From Xenopus tropicalis (Eukaryota > Chordata > Amphibia > Anura > Pipidae), in contig NC_030680.2 of the NCBI RefSeq assembly GCF_000004195.4, forward strand, positions 145,493,545-145,557,544: 64,000 bases of DNA, written 5' to 3'. Made by a program: the position numbers and the translations under genes. Shown here piece by piece: positions 47,870-59,336 of this stretch. The notes under the pieces are model-generated. The model did not search any database. It saw only the letters and a list, made by a program, of their open reading frames with translations, and was not told the origin of the DNA. Numbering within the stretch: the stretch's first letter is position 1; every line of letters begins with the position of its first letter.

Positions 47870-48860
47870 CAGGTTTGGGACCTGTTATCCAGAATGCTCA
47901 GGACCTGGGGTTTTCCCAATAAGGGATATTTTTGTAATTTGTATCTTGATACTAAAAAATAATTTAAACATTAAATAAACCCAATAGGATTCTTTTGCCT
48001 CTAATAAGGGGTAATTATATCTTAGTTGGGATCAAGTACAGGTACTGTTTTATTATTACAGAGAAAAGGGAATCATTTAACCATGAAATAAACCCAATAG
48101 GGTTGTTCTGCCCCAATAAGGGGTAATTATATCTTAGTTGGGATCAAGTACAGGTACTGTTTTATTATTACAGAGAAAAGGGAATCGTTTAACCATGAAA
48201 TAAACCCAATAGGACTGTTCTGCCCCAATAAGGGGTAATTATATCTTAGTTGGGATCAAGTACAGGTACTGTTTTATTATTACAGAGAAAAGGGAATCAT
48301 TTAACCATTAAATAAACCCAATAGGGCTGTTCTGCCCCAATAAGGGGTAATTATATCTTAGTTGGGATCAAGTACAGGTACTGTTTTATTATTACAGAGA
48401 AAAGGGAATCGTTTAACCATGAAATAAACCCAATAGGACTGTTCTGCCCCAATAAGGGGTAATTATATCTTAGTTGGGATCAAGTACAGGTACTGTTTTA
48501 TTATTACAGAGAAAAGGGAATCATTTAACCATTAAATAAACCCAATAGGGCTGTTCTGCCCCCAATAAGGGGTAATTATATCTTAGTTGGGATCAAGTAC
48601 AGGTACTGTTTTATTATTACAGAGAAAAGGGAATCATTTAACCATGAAATAAACCCAATAGGGCTGTTCTGCCCCCAATAAGGGGTAATTATATCTTAGT
48701 TGGGATCAAGTACAGGTACTGTTTTATTTTTACACAGAAAAAGGAAATCATTTTTAAAAAATTAGAATTATTTTCTTATAATGGAGTGTATGGGAGATGG
48801 CCTTTCCGTAATTCGGAACATTCTGGATAACGGGTTTCCAGATAAGGGATCCCATACCTG
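47870..48860 (-). mobile_element. TA-flanked MITE with 112/113-bp tandem units, copy 6 (both ends present)
   Basis: It starts caggtttgggacctgttatc after TA (47868-47869) and ends gggatcccatacctg before TA (48861-48862), minus orientation. About six units; two carry the variant aatcgtttaacc in alternation, suggesting a two-unit duplication within the array. Confidence 0.92.
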
Positions 48861-49016
48861 TATAAGTATGTGCCATATTATGCACAAGCTTCAATTAAAT
48901 GATAAGAGCGGAGCCAGTAAAGTCTCTTCCACCTTCCAAAATGATAATATAGAAAATCGGCAACATTTTGTAGGTCGCACCTCGCTCAGTTAAGAACTTT
49001 TTTACTCGAAATCCAC

Positions 49017-50205
49017 ACTCAGACTTACAAAGTGTAGGTGAGCCACACAAACATGAATAAAGTTCTTTGGGGATGCTATTGGCTATTTGGTTGCCCCATT
49101 GGGGACTGATGGCCTGCAGGAGGCTCTGCTTGGGGTAAAACGGTGTCTCTGTGCTTCCAACACTTGTCTCCAAGCCCAATGGAGTGGTGAGCACCATGTT
49201 GCCCCTGAGCCACTGCTTGGGGATCACTGGTCATGGCCATCCCTTTAGACCCAAACACACCCCATTCCATTGTAAAACCTTCCATGTTTCAGGTACAAGT
49301 CTTATTCTGATCACACAAAACATGGAATATTGTAAGGTACACTCTTGGCACGGTGTCCCCAGCATCCGAGGAAATGCGTAATAATAACAAATGATGTATT
49401 ACATTGTGTTATAATACGGCACAATATAGTAATTGTTCCATTTTCTTAATTGTATCTACCAGTATCCCATATGGGCTCAGTTGGGGCTGCCAAATAAGGG
49501 CGGTGATTGGCTATTTGGTAGCCTCATGTGACCTGTAGGAGGCTCTGCTTGGAGTAAAATGGTGTCTCTGTGCTTCCAAAACTTGTCTCCAAGCCAGAAA
49601 CTCAAAAATGGCACCTCCTTTGAGGCCACTGGGAGCAACATCAAACTGAGTGGTGAGCAAAATGTTACCCCTGAACCACTGCTTGGGGGTCACTGGTCAT
49701 GGCCATCCCTCTAGACCCAAACACACCCCATTCCATTGTAAACCTTACTCAGACTTACAAAGTGTAGGTGAGCCACACAAACATGAATAAAGTTCTTTGG
49801 GGATGCTATTGGCTATTTGGTTGCCCCATTGGGGACTGATGGCCTGCAGGAGGCTCTGCTTGGGGTAAAACGGTGTCTCTGTGCTTCCAACACTTGTCTC
49901 CAAGCCCAATGGAGTGGTGAGCACCATGTTGCCCCTGAGCCACTGCTTGGGGATCACTGGTCATGGCCATCCCTTTAGACCCAAACACACCCCATTCCAT
50001 TGTAAAACCTTCCATGTTTCAGGTACAAGTCTTATTCTGATCACACAAAACATGGAATATTGTAAGGTACACTCTTGGCACGGTGTCCCCAGCATCCGAG
50101 GAAATGCGTAATAATAACAAATGATGTATTACATTGTGTTATAATTCGGAACAATATAGTAATTGTTCCATTTTCTTAATTGTATCCCATATGGGCTCAG
50201 TTGAA
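49017..50205. repeat. Local duplication (730-bp offset) containing three hAT-derived copies
   Basis: 49017-49440 and 49747-50180 are nearly identical at an offset of 730 bases (differences include tacggcac / ttcggaac and an 8-base indel near 49460). Each contains a hAT-family body (about 49075-49231 and 49805-49961). Between them, 49485-49746 holds a third, more diverged copy that keeps about 50 bases (agaaactcaaaaatggc...) missing from the other two. All three share the same downstream flank, tcatggccatccct...ccattccattgtaaa. Confidence 0.88.
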
Positions 50206-50934
50206 CTCCAGCTGGAGGGCTGCAGGATGAATATTTCTGATTTATGTAACGACAAGCCTTTTGTAAAGGGGCTCTAGCCTTCCTGCATTGTCTCCTTCGT
50301 CCCTCCGGGCCTTCATACATTATGTTTCGTCAGTAGCTCTAATCTATCCTGTATTGCATTGAATGTGAATGCTGAAATTGTTTCACAATCCATAGCTATC
50401 CTATAAAGGAAGCATTAAAGGCCAGACTTCAGCAATCCATAACCCGCCATATGGCACTGCTTCTGAGCAAACTAAATTTAGATGTGACCTTTGTCGGCAG
50501 CGCATCCCTTTATGCAGAGCACTTAATCTTCTCATCCAACTGGGATTAACCCAGAGGCAATTTGCAAGATGGCAGCCTGCACTGCCATTAAGAATCAAAG
50601 ATCTCTTTCGATCAGATAAACGCAGCGTATTTATTAGAGCTGCACGTGACTTCTTCCATGAAATGCAATCTTTACGGCCTTCTGTGGTTAATTCAACTTG
50701 TGGATGATCTTAAAAAATACTAAAAGACCTTGGAATCGTAAAAAAATATGTTTGTAAATAAAACTGGAATCGTAAGTTAATTGTTCAAACTTAGTCCTAT
50801 GTATGTATAAAGCTGGTTTTATATCCCTCTGCCATTTAAACTTTTATTCTTGAACCAACAAATGTATCAGTTATAAGCAGAGCTTAGTGATGCAATTTCT
50901 GTCACATGACTCACTAAAACTTGTATATTACAAT
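50206..50934. other. Unique-looking intronic sequence
   Basis: No repeat structure to about 50780; no gene. Possible conserved non-coding sequence between 50400 and 50700. Confidence 0.4.
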
Positions 50935-50964
50935 AAATAATAACCCCCTGTTATAAAATATGAG

Positions 50965-51067
50965 GATATTAGAAGTCACCGAGGAGTTCCATGACAATGT
51001 AAAAGCACAAGGTTGAAGGCCTTGTGCTTTTATATGGTCATGGAACTCCTCTGTGACTTATTATATC
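50965..51067. repeat. Large hairpin with ~48-bp arms at the head of the 71-bp array
   Basis: Arms 50965-51012 and 51020-51067 are inverted copies with a few mismatches around a 7-base loop (ttgaagg). The left arm resembles part of the 130-bp unit at 30631, and the right arm leads straight into the 71-bp array. Confidence 0.85.
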
Positions 51068-52955
51068 CCTATATGTTACAATAGGGGGTACTTTATTCAC
51101 TATATATTATAAGGAACTCCTCGGGGGCTTATAATATCCCTATATGTTACAATAGGGGGCACTTTATTCACTATATATTATAAGGAACTCCTCGGGGGCT
51201 TATAATATCCCTATATGTTACAATAGGGGGTACTTTATTCACTATATATTATAAGGAACCCTTTGGGGGCTTATAATATCCCTATATGTTTTAATAGGGG
51301 GTACTTTATTCACTATATATTATAAGGAACTCCTCGGGGGCTTATAATATCCCTATATGTTACAATAGGGGGCACTTTATTCACTATATATTATAAGGAA
51401 CTCCTCTGTGATGTATAATATCCCTATATGTTACAATAGGGGGCACTTTATTCACTATATATTATAAGGAACCCCTCGGGGACTTATAATATCCCTATAT
51501 GTTACAATAGGGGGCACTTTATTCACTATATATTATAAGGAACTCCTCTGTGACTTATAATATCCCTATATGTTACAATAGGGGGTACTTTATTCACTAT
51601 ATATTATAAGGAACCCCTCGGGGACTTATAATATCCCTATATGTTACAATAGGGGGCACTTTATTCACTATATATTATAAGGAACTCCTCTGTGACTTAT
51701 AATATCCCTATATGTTACAATAGGGGGTACTTTATTCACTATATATTATAAGGAACTCCTCTGTGACTTATAATATCCCTATATGTTACAATAGGGGGTA
51801 CTTTATTCACTATATATTATAAGGAACTCCTCGGGGGCTTATAATATCCCTATATGTTACAATAGGGGGTACTTTATTCACTATATATTATAAGGAACTC
51901 CTCTGTGACGTATAATATCCCTATATGTTACAATAGGGGGCACTTTATTCACTATATATTATAAGGAACCCCTCAGGGACTTATAATATCCCTATATGTT
52001 ACAATAGGGGGCACTTTATTCACTATATATTATAAGGAACCCCTCAGGGACTTATAATATCCCTATATGTTACAATAGGGGGCACTTTATTCACTATATA
52101 TTATAAGGAACTCCTCGGGGGCTTATAATATCCCTATATGTTTTAATAGGGGGTACTTTGTTCACTATATATTATAAGGAACCCCTCGGGGATTTATAAT
52201 ATCCCTATATGTTACAATAGGGGGCACTTTATTCACTATATATTATAAGGAACTCCTCTGTGACTTATAATATCCCTATATGTTACAATAGGGGGTACTT
52301 TATTCACTATATATTATAAGGAACTCCTCTGTGACTTATAATATCCCTATATGTTACAATAGGGGGTACTTTATTCACTATATATTATAAGGAACTCCTC
52401 TGTGACTTATAATATCCCTATATGTTACAATAGGGGGCACTTTATTCACTATATATTATAAGGAACTCCTCTGGGACTTATAATATCCCTATATGTTACA
52501 ATAGGGGGTACTTTATTCACTATATATTATAAGGAACTCCTCTGGGGCTTATAATATCCCTATATGTTACAATAGGGGGCACTGTATTCACTATATATTA
52601 TAAGGAACTCCTCTGGGGCTTATAATATCCCTATATGTTACAATAGGGGGCACTTTATTCACTATATATTATAAGGAACTCCTCGGGGGCTTATAATATC
52701 CCTATATGTTACAATAGGGGGCACTTTATTCACTATATATTATAAGGAACTCCTCGGGGGCTTATAATATCCCTATATGTTACAATAGGGGGTACTTTAT
52801 TCACTATATATTATAAGGAACTCCTTAGGGGGCTTATAATATCCCTATATGTTACAATAGGGGGTACTTTATTCACTATATATTATAAGGAACTCCTTAG
52901 GGGACCTATAATATCCCTATATGTTACAATAGGGGGTACTTTATTCACTATATAA
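51040..52955 (-). repeat. 71-bp tandem array, about 27 copies
   Basis: The unit aaggaactcctcgggggctt ... cactatatattat repeats every 71 bp (51111, 51182 and onward). Variants (cgggggctt, ctgtgactt, cggggactt) recur in mixed order. The unit aligns with the inverted 130-bp unit (ctgctaatatccttatcatt ... agggggtacattatccctta), so the two arrays share an ancestor. Direction is given relative to the + array at 30631. Confidence 0.93.
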
Positions 52956-53344
52956 ATATGCTATATCTATAAGTATAAAATATAAGTTCAATATGCCATC
53001 TTACAGTAACACCACAAGGCCCTGACATGATAGAGCTGACTGGCTAACCCCTACATACACTTTGCTGTTTGCACAGCTGTAACCACAGAGTACACAGACA
53101 GCAGTAAAATGATAAGGTAGGCAATGATCTATACAAGGCTGAGACTTTCAGGTGAAGCTGTTTTTGACACATTTCAGCTACTGCTCTGTGTTTCTGAAAG
53201 CTTCCACACAACTCTGTCTTTGTTTCATAAATAAAGCATCAGTTATGCTTAGAACCTTGTCTCAGGGTGCTGTTCTATAATAAGGTTCTGGTAAATTAAA
53301 AATTACAAAACACATGAGCACAGCCTGTAGCAGTGTGCCTTTAT
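52956..53344. other. Intronic sequence between two related arrays
   Basis: Non-repetitive spacer of about 390 bases; no gene. Confidence 0.5.
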
Positions 53345-54624
53345 ATGGGCACAGAACCCCCCCAGTGACTGCTAATATCCTTATCATTTACAGTAGGGGG
53401 AACATTATCCCTTATAATACATGAGTGATACTCAGAGTTCCCTGTATAACTCAGCCTGCAGCCTTGTGCCTTTATATGGGCACAGAACCCCTCAGTGACT
53501 GCTAATATCCTTATCATTTACAGTAGGGGGTACATTATCCCTTATAATACATGAGTGATACTCAGAGTTCCCTGTATAACTCAGCCTGCAGCCTTGTGCC
53601 TTTATATGGGCACAGAACCCCTCAGTGACTGCTAATATCCTTATCATTTACAGTAGGGGGTACATTATCCCTTATAATACATGAGTGATACTCAGAGTTC
53701 CCTGTATAACTCAGCCTGCAGCCTTGTGCCTTTATATGGGGGGCACAGAACCCCTCAGTGACTGCTAATATCCTTATCATTTACAGTAGGGGGTACATTA
53801 TCCCTTATAATACATGAGTGATACTCAGAGTTCCCTGTATAACTCAGCCTGCAGCCTTGTGCCTTTATATGGGCACAGAGCCCCTCAGTGACTGCTAATA
53901 TCCTTATCATTTACAATAGGGGGTACATTATCCCTTATAATACATGAGTGATACTCAGAGTTCCCTGTATAACTCAGCCTGCAGCCTTGTGCCTTTATAT
54001 GGGCACAGAACCCCTCAGTGACTGCTAATATCCTTATCATTTACAGTAGGGGGTACACTATCCCTTATAATACATGAGTGATACTCAGAGTTCCCTGTAT
54101 AACTCAGCCTGCAGCCTTGTGCCTTTATATGGGCACAGAACCCCTCAGTGACTGCTAATATCCTTATCATTTACAGTAGGGGGTACATTATTTCTTATAA
54201 TACATGAGTGATACTCAGAGTTCCCTGTATAACTCAGCCTGCAGCCTTGTGCCTTTATATGGGCACAGAACCCCTCAGTGACTGCTAATATCCTTATCAT
54301 TTACAGTAGGGGGTACATTATCCCTTATAATACATGAGTGATACTCAGAGTTCCCTGTATAACTCAGCCTGCAGCCTTGTGCCTTTATATGGGCACAGAA
54401 CCCCTCAGTGACTGCTAATATCCTTATCATTTACAGTAGGGGGTACATTATCCCTTATAATACATGAGTGATACTCAGAGTTCCCTGTATAACTCAGCCT
54501 GCAGCCTTGTGCCTTTATATGGGCACAGAACCCCTCAGTGACTGCTAATATCCTTATCATTTACAGTAGGGGGTACATTATCCCTTATAATACATGAGTG
54601 ATACTCAGAGTTCCCTGTATAACT
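53345..54624 (-). repeat. 130-bp tandem array, about 10 copies, inverted relative to 30631-32448
   Basis: The unit gggcacagaacccctcagtg ... actcagcctgcagccttgtg is the reverse complement of the 30631 unit and nearly identical to it. It lies in intron 4, whereas the + array lies in intron 3. Confidence 0.95.
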
Positions 54625-54824
54625 TGTGCCAGGGGTTACTGCAGAAGTTGTAGGTAGGAAGAATAGGGGCACAGCAGAAACTGTTTTAAGATTATAGCTT
54701 TGATTGTGGTGGGGGCCCTATAGGCCAAGTTTTTTGATGGGCCCCAGGCTCCTCAGTCCAACACTGACAATTGCATTCAGCTTGCAGGTTTGAAATTCAG
54801 GCTGATCTAGTATTTTCATTACTG

Positions 54825-54829
54825 AATAA

Positions 54830-54875
<46 letters not shown>

Positions 54876-54923
54876 GATAGATAGAAAGATAGATAGATAG
54901 ATAAATAGATAGATGATAGATAG

Positions 54924-54954
<31 letters not shown>

Positions 54955-55015
54955 GATAGATAGATGATAGATAGATAGATAGATGATAGATAGAACGATA
55001 GATAAATAGATAGAT

Positions 55016-55079
<64 letters not shown>

Positions 55080-55091
55080 GATAGATAGATG

Positions 55092-55122
<31 letters not shown>

Positions 55123-55160
55123 GATAGATAGATAGATGATAGATAGATAGATAGATAGAT

Positions 55161-55199
<39 letters not shown>

Positions 55200-55206
55200 G
55201 ATAGAT

Positions 55207-55249
<43 letters not shown>

Positions 55250-55276
55250 GATAGATAGATAGATAGATAGATAGAT

Positions 55277-55311
<35 letters not shown>

Positions 55312-55344
55312 GATAGATAGATAGATGATAGATAGATAGATGAG

Positions 55345-55376
<32 letters not shown>

Positions 55377-55452
55377 GATAGATGATAGATAGATAGATAG
55401 ATAGATGATAGATAGATAGATAGATGATAGATAGATAGATAGATAGATAGAT

Positions 55453-55534
<82 letters not shown>
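54825..55534. repeat. GATA microsatellite, about 0.7 kb
   Basis: (GATA)n with regular gatgata interruptions and a few gata-to-gaaa or aata changes. The 249-codon minus-strand open frame (Tyr-Leu-Ser-Ile repeats) is a repeat artefact. Confidence 0.97.
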
Positions 55535-55535
<1 letters not shown>

Positions 55536-56249
55536 TGCTGAGACAATATCAGAGTAGGTGTAAAATCTAAAATGTGTTTATCGGTGTGTCTTGATTAACT
55601 GTAATTGAACTTTAAATAAGTAATTTCATTATCATACCTTCAGCCCAATGAGATCAGCATCTGATTCGCTTGTGGAAATGGCGACACGAAGTCCAAGCAT
55701 AAACAGGAGATCATCATGTTGGTCTCGCTCTAATAAATATTGATGGTTTATTTATGGCACGAGCAGGTCTACATAAATTAGATCTCATCCTTCCGAATAA
55801 GCACCTTGGAGCATGTCACAAACTGTCTCCTCCTGTCCCTTTGCATTAGCATCAAATGGGTTTTAGCAGTTTTTATTTTGGCATTTTAGGCTCTCGCAGA
55901 TTGATTCTGCGTCAGGATATGAACTGGTAGCAGCTACACGTAATAGCTCCCCAATAAAGGGTTAAAGGCAACCCAAGGCCGGTCCTTGGTTTGGTTTTCA
56001 TATCCAGGTGTATGGAATTTTCAAAGACCTCAAAATGGAAGGCCAGGCACAAAGTGCAAAAATTGGTTAACACCAACCACCCAACATCTTATTCCCAAAC
56101 CAAGGGATAGGAGGAGACATGTTTTGTTTTATAAAAATGTATGTTCTTCTTCATAAGCCACCGCTCATCATATTGGCCATATTCAGAAAAAATGGGGGAA
56201 AAAACACAAGAAAAACACAGAAAAAACCACAAGAAAACCAGAAAGGTAC
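55536..56249. other. Unique-looking intronic sequence
   Basis: About 55590-55920 is non-repetitive with even composition (for example aatgagatcagcatctgatt), a candidate for conserved non-coding sequence. No coding signal. Confidence 0.4.
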
Positions 56250-56250
56250 C

Positions 56251-56742
56251 GTATATACTCGAGTATAAGCCAATCCGAATATAAGCCGAGGTACCTAATT
56301 TTACCTAAGAAAACTGGAAAAACTTATTGACTCGAGTATAAGCCTAGGGTGGGAAATGCAGCCGCTACTGCTGAGTTTTAACAAATGAAATAAATACTAA
56401 TAAAATTACATTAATTGAGGCATCAAGAAAAACAGTAAACTAGCTCTGTAAGTGGAGAAGAGGGTCAACAAAAACAATATGAGTACTACCCCACGCTCAT
56501 TGCACATTGGCAAACTGGCAGCAGACCCGGTCCCGGAGGGATGTAAGGGGAAATAAGTATTGCTAGTGGGAACCTAGGCCAGGGCACTGGAGGGTCTGGT
56601 TGCGGGGGGCCTAATTTGCACACAAAGGAGAGAGGGTGCTAGTCTAGAGGGACCCATGGCACCCGACTCGAGTATAAGCCGAGGGTGACTTTTTCAGCAC
56701 ATTTTGGGTGTTGAAAAACTAGGCTTATACTCAAGTATATGC
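56251..56742. mobile_element. DNA-transposon-like element with gtatatactcgagtataagcc ends
   Basis: The left end gtatatactcgagtataagc and the right end gcttatactcaagtatatgc are inverted copies. The ctcgagtataagcc phrase also recurs internally (about 56332 and 56669). I recognise this phrase as a dispersed tetrapod repeat but cannot name its superfamily. No ORF. Confidence 0.7.
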
Positions 56743-57119
56743 AATAGATTAAAAAATACTAATCCAGGTATTACTGAACTATTGGTTATGCTCTGCTTCT
56801 TGTCCAATAACCCAGGGCTAAATTCCACTTTCCCACTACTTTTTGATTCATACAAAATGGCTACCCTACAAACCCTAAGCTTTGCTTATTGACCTTCCAT
56901 GTATGTATATCACTGTATCAGCCCCCAAGAACATCAAAATGCCTAAAATAATAAATGAAAGTGAACGAAGGCTTGTGAAACCAATGTCTTCCATACACCC
57001 TACAGCTGGGTGCTGCTTTATATCTAGGGCACATTAGGAAGACATGAGCACCACTGTAACCATTACTGACCTATTACAATGCAAGATCATTCACTCTTAA
57101 CACTTACTCTTACTTGTAG

Positions 57120-57356
57120 GAACGCAAATTTCCAAAATTTGTCTCCAAAGAAATGGAGAACATGTACATCGAGGAGCTGAAGTCTTCTGTGAATCTCCTC
57201 ATGGCAAATCTGGAGAGCATGCCCGTGTCTAAAGGGGGCTCGGAATTTAAACTGCAGAAGCTGAAGCGCAGCCACAACACGTCCATCATTGACATGGGGG
57301 AAGAGAATGAGAACCAACTGTCCAAGTCGGACGTTGTCCTGGCTTTTAGCTTAGAG
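57120..57356 (+). CDS. cadps: Calcium-dependent secretion activator 1 (CAPS1), exon 5
   Basis: 237 bases, 79 codons, phase 0 at both ends: [20 protein letters not shown] to DVVLAFSLE. The acceptor is TACTTGTAG and the donor GTAAGT. It continues exon 4 (QIAR-ERKFPK). The middle, [20 protein letters not shown] then [13 protein letters not shown], is strongly conserved in CAPS proteins; [10 protein letters not shown] fits CADPS. The last residues ([10 protein letters not shown]) are the first strand of the C2 domain. In CAPS the C2 domain is linked to membrane association and self-association in the literature as I know it. The visible open frame on the + strand runs past the donor to a stop at 57425, which is read-through into the intron. 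Confidence 0.97.
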
Positions 57357-57539
57357 GTAAGTGATACAGGGGTCACAAACACAGGGCAAGAGAGTGGGTC
57401 TTCGCAGAGCAGCAGTTGTAGGTAGAAAGAATGGAGGTGTGTTAGGGAAAGGGTGGCAGGGCAGCATGGCTGGCAGTAGGGCAAGTAGGTGACTGTCTGG
57501 CAGAATGGCTGACTTTAGGGTAAGACTAGGGTGAATAGG

Positions 57540-58330
57540 CTGATGACAAGGAAAGATGCTGATGTTGCAAAAAGTTGTACTTTTAAAACAATTGAAGAGC
57601 CACAGGCTACATTGTTACTGATATCTGTTACTTTCTCCATCTTGCCATACCAACACGCCCTACTATTGCCATCTGTCACGCTATCACCATCTTGCCGTAC
57701 CATTGCCAATTTGCCTAACTGTAACCATCCTATCATACCATCATCACCTTGCCTTATACTTGCTATCCTGTCATACCAACTTGCCTTACCCATGCCAGCC
57801 TGTCATACCATCATCCCAGTCTTGCCTTACTCTTGCCATCGTATCCTACCATCACCATCTTGCCTTACTGTCACAATAGGTTTAGCAGTTTGACTTTCTG
57901 CAAAGAAGAAGGAAAGGTAAAAACTAATTAAGCTGTATCATAAAGGTCTATGTAAATACAGCCATAAGCAGAAAAGTTGCACTGAGTTCTCTATCAAAAC
58001 AAACACAGGATTTCTTGTCTTCTTTTGTATAAACACGTTCTTCTGTGTCAGACTTCCTGCTCTCAGAAAAATCCTTCAGGGTCACAAGTCTGCTCAGTTT
58101 GCTCCTCTCCCCCTCCCTTGTCCTCCTCCCCCTCCCATCAGATGTTTCTCCCTTTGCCATCAGAATTTGTTCCCCCTCCAATCTGTGTAATGTTAGCCAC
58201 TACTGAGACCAAGCTAAAATGGCAGCTGCTATCTTAAGCAAACACAGGGAGCTTCTAGGGCTGGTTACTCAGGTATGGTAAAGCTTTCTGCAGAATAAAT
58301 AAAGCGTTCTAGCTTGCACTATTGTGACTA
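57540..58330 (+). repeat. Degenerate caccatcttgcc-type repeat in intron 5
   Basis: From about 57630 to 57870 the text is built of diverged catcttgccttac.gtcacc units like the 19-bp repeat at 38500-40858, in the same orientation. From 57890 to 58330 it is unique sequence. Confidence 0.6.
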
Positions 58331-58339
58331 ATTTTACTG

Positions 58340-58710
58340 CCTTAATATCACCATAGGTTTGGCAGTTTGACTTTCTATAAGTCATGCCTTACTCATGCCA
58401 TCTTGTCCTACTGTCACCATCTTGCCTTACTGTCACCATAGGTTTGGCAGTTTGACTTTCTATAAGTCTTGCCTTATTCATGCCATCTTATCCTACCATC
58501 ACCATCTTGCCTTAATGTCACCATAGGTTTGGCAGTTTGATTTTCTATAAGTCTTGCCTTATTCATGCCATCTTGTCCTACTGTCACCATCTTGCCTTAA
58601 TGTCTCCATAGGTTTGGCAGTTTGACTTTCTATAAGTCTTGCCTTACTCATGCCATCTTATCCTACCATTGCTATCTTGCCTTAATGTCACCATAGGTTT
58701 GGCACTTATA
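58340..58710 (+). repeat. 85-bp tandem array, about 4.3 copies
   Basis: aggtttggcagtttgacttt recurs at 58355, 58440, 58525, 58610 and 58695, spacing exactly 85. Each unit contains the ccatcttgtcctactgtcac phrase, so it appears to have grown out of the neighbouring 19-bp-type repeat. Confidence 0.92.
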
Positions 58711-59214
58711 AATGATTGGTGCCCACTAAGCGCATTTTACTTTGAGCTTCTCCACATGTAAAGATGGACCTTGGATTGGTTAATCTCACTAGAAGTGTCT
58801 GACTGGGGGCCAAAAGTACAAAATGTTTTAATCTTATGAGAACTATTTAGCTGATTAGCAAGCTGGAAGCATTCAGCATAAGGGGGATCCAATGTGATTG
58901 GCACGGATACCATTGTATATTCCACTCTTTTGCTTTTATAATATGAAATAAATTCTGGCAGGAGATGGCAATTCACAAATTGAAGACTGGGCAGTGGGAC
59001 TTGTGCTGCTTTGCAAAAAGGAAACTTATACAATCAAGTGAAGGGCAGAAAGTACATTTCCCCAGGGCTTCTATATTACAGGGGCCCCTAGGGGGAATAT
59101 GTTGATAACAGCCAAAGGCAGATGCTGATTGGTTGGCTGTTTCTTAGGTGTTCTGCTGGTAAGTTAATACGGATTAGTAAAAGATAATTCTGTTTTTCTG
59201 TTTTTACCCTTCAG

Positions 59215-59336
59215 GTTGTAATAATGGAAGTCCAAGGCTTAAAATCATTAGCCCCAAATCGCATTGTTTATTGTACCATGGAAGTAGAAGGAGGGGAAAA
59301 ACTTCAAACCGACCAAGCGGAAGCTTCCAAACCCAT
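59215..59336 (+). CDS. cadps: Calcium-dependent secretion activator 1 (CAPS1), exon 6
   Basis: 122 bases: 40 full codons plus two bases, so it enters in phase 0 and leaves with a split codon (AT plus one base from the next exon, Met or Ile). The peptide runs [20 protein letters not shown] to QAEASKP. The acceptor is CCTTCAG and the donor GTGAGT. It forms the N-terminal half of the C2 domain, including the [11 protein letters not shown] strand. LKSLAPN rather than LKSVAPN again favours CADPS. The next exon (rest of C2, then PH domain) is not within the following 4.6 kb of window. Confidence 0.97.

Noticed and set aside
54797..55546. 249-codon minus-strand open frame
   Set aside because: It is a translated GATA microsatellite (YLSI repeats).
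58025..58237. 70-codon open frame in intron 5
   Set aside because: Short, proline/serine-rich from CT-rich DNA; no evidence of an exon.
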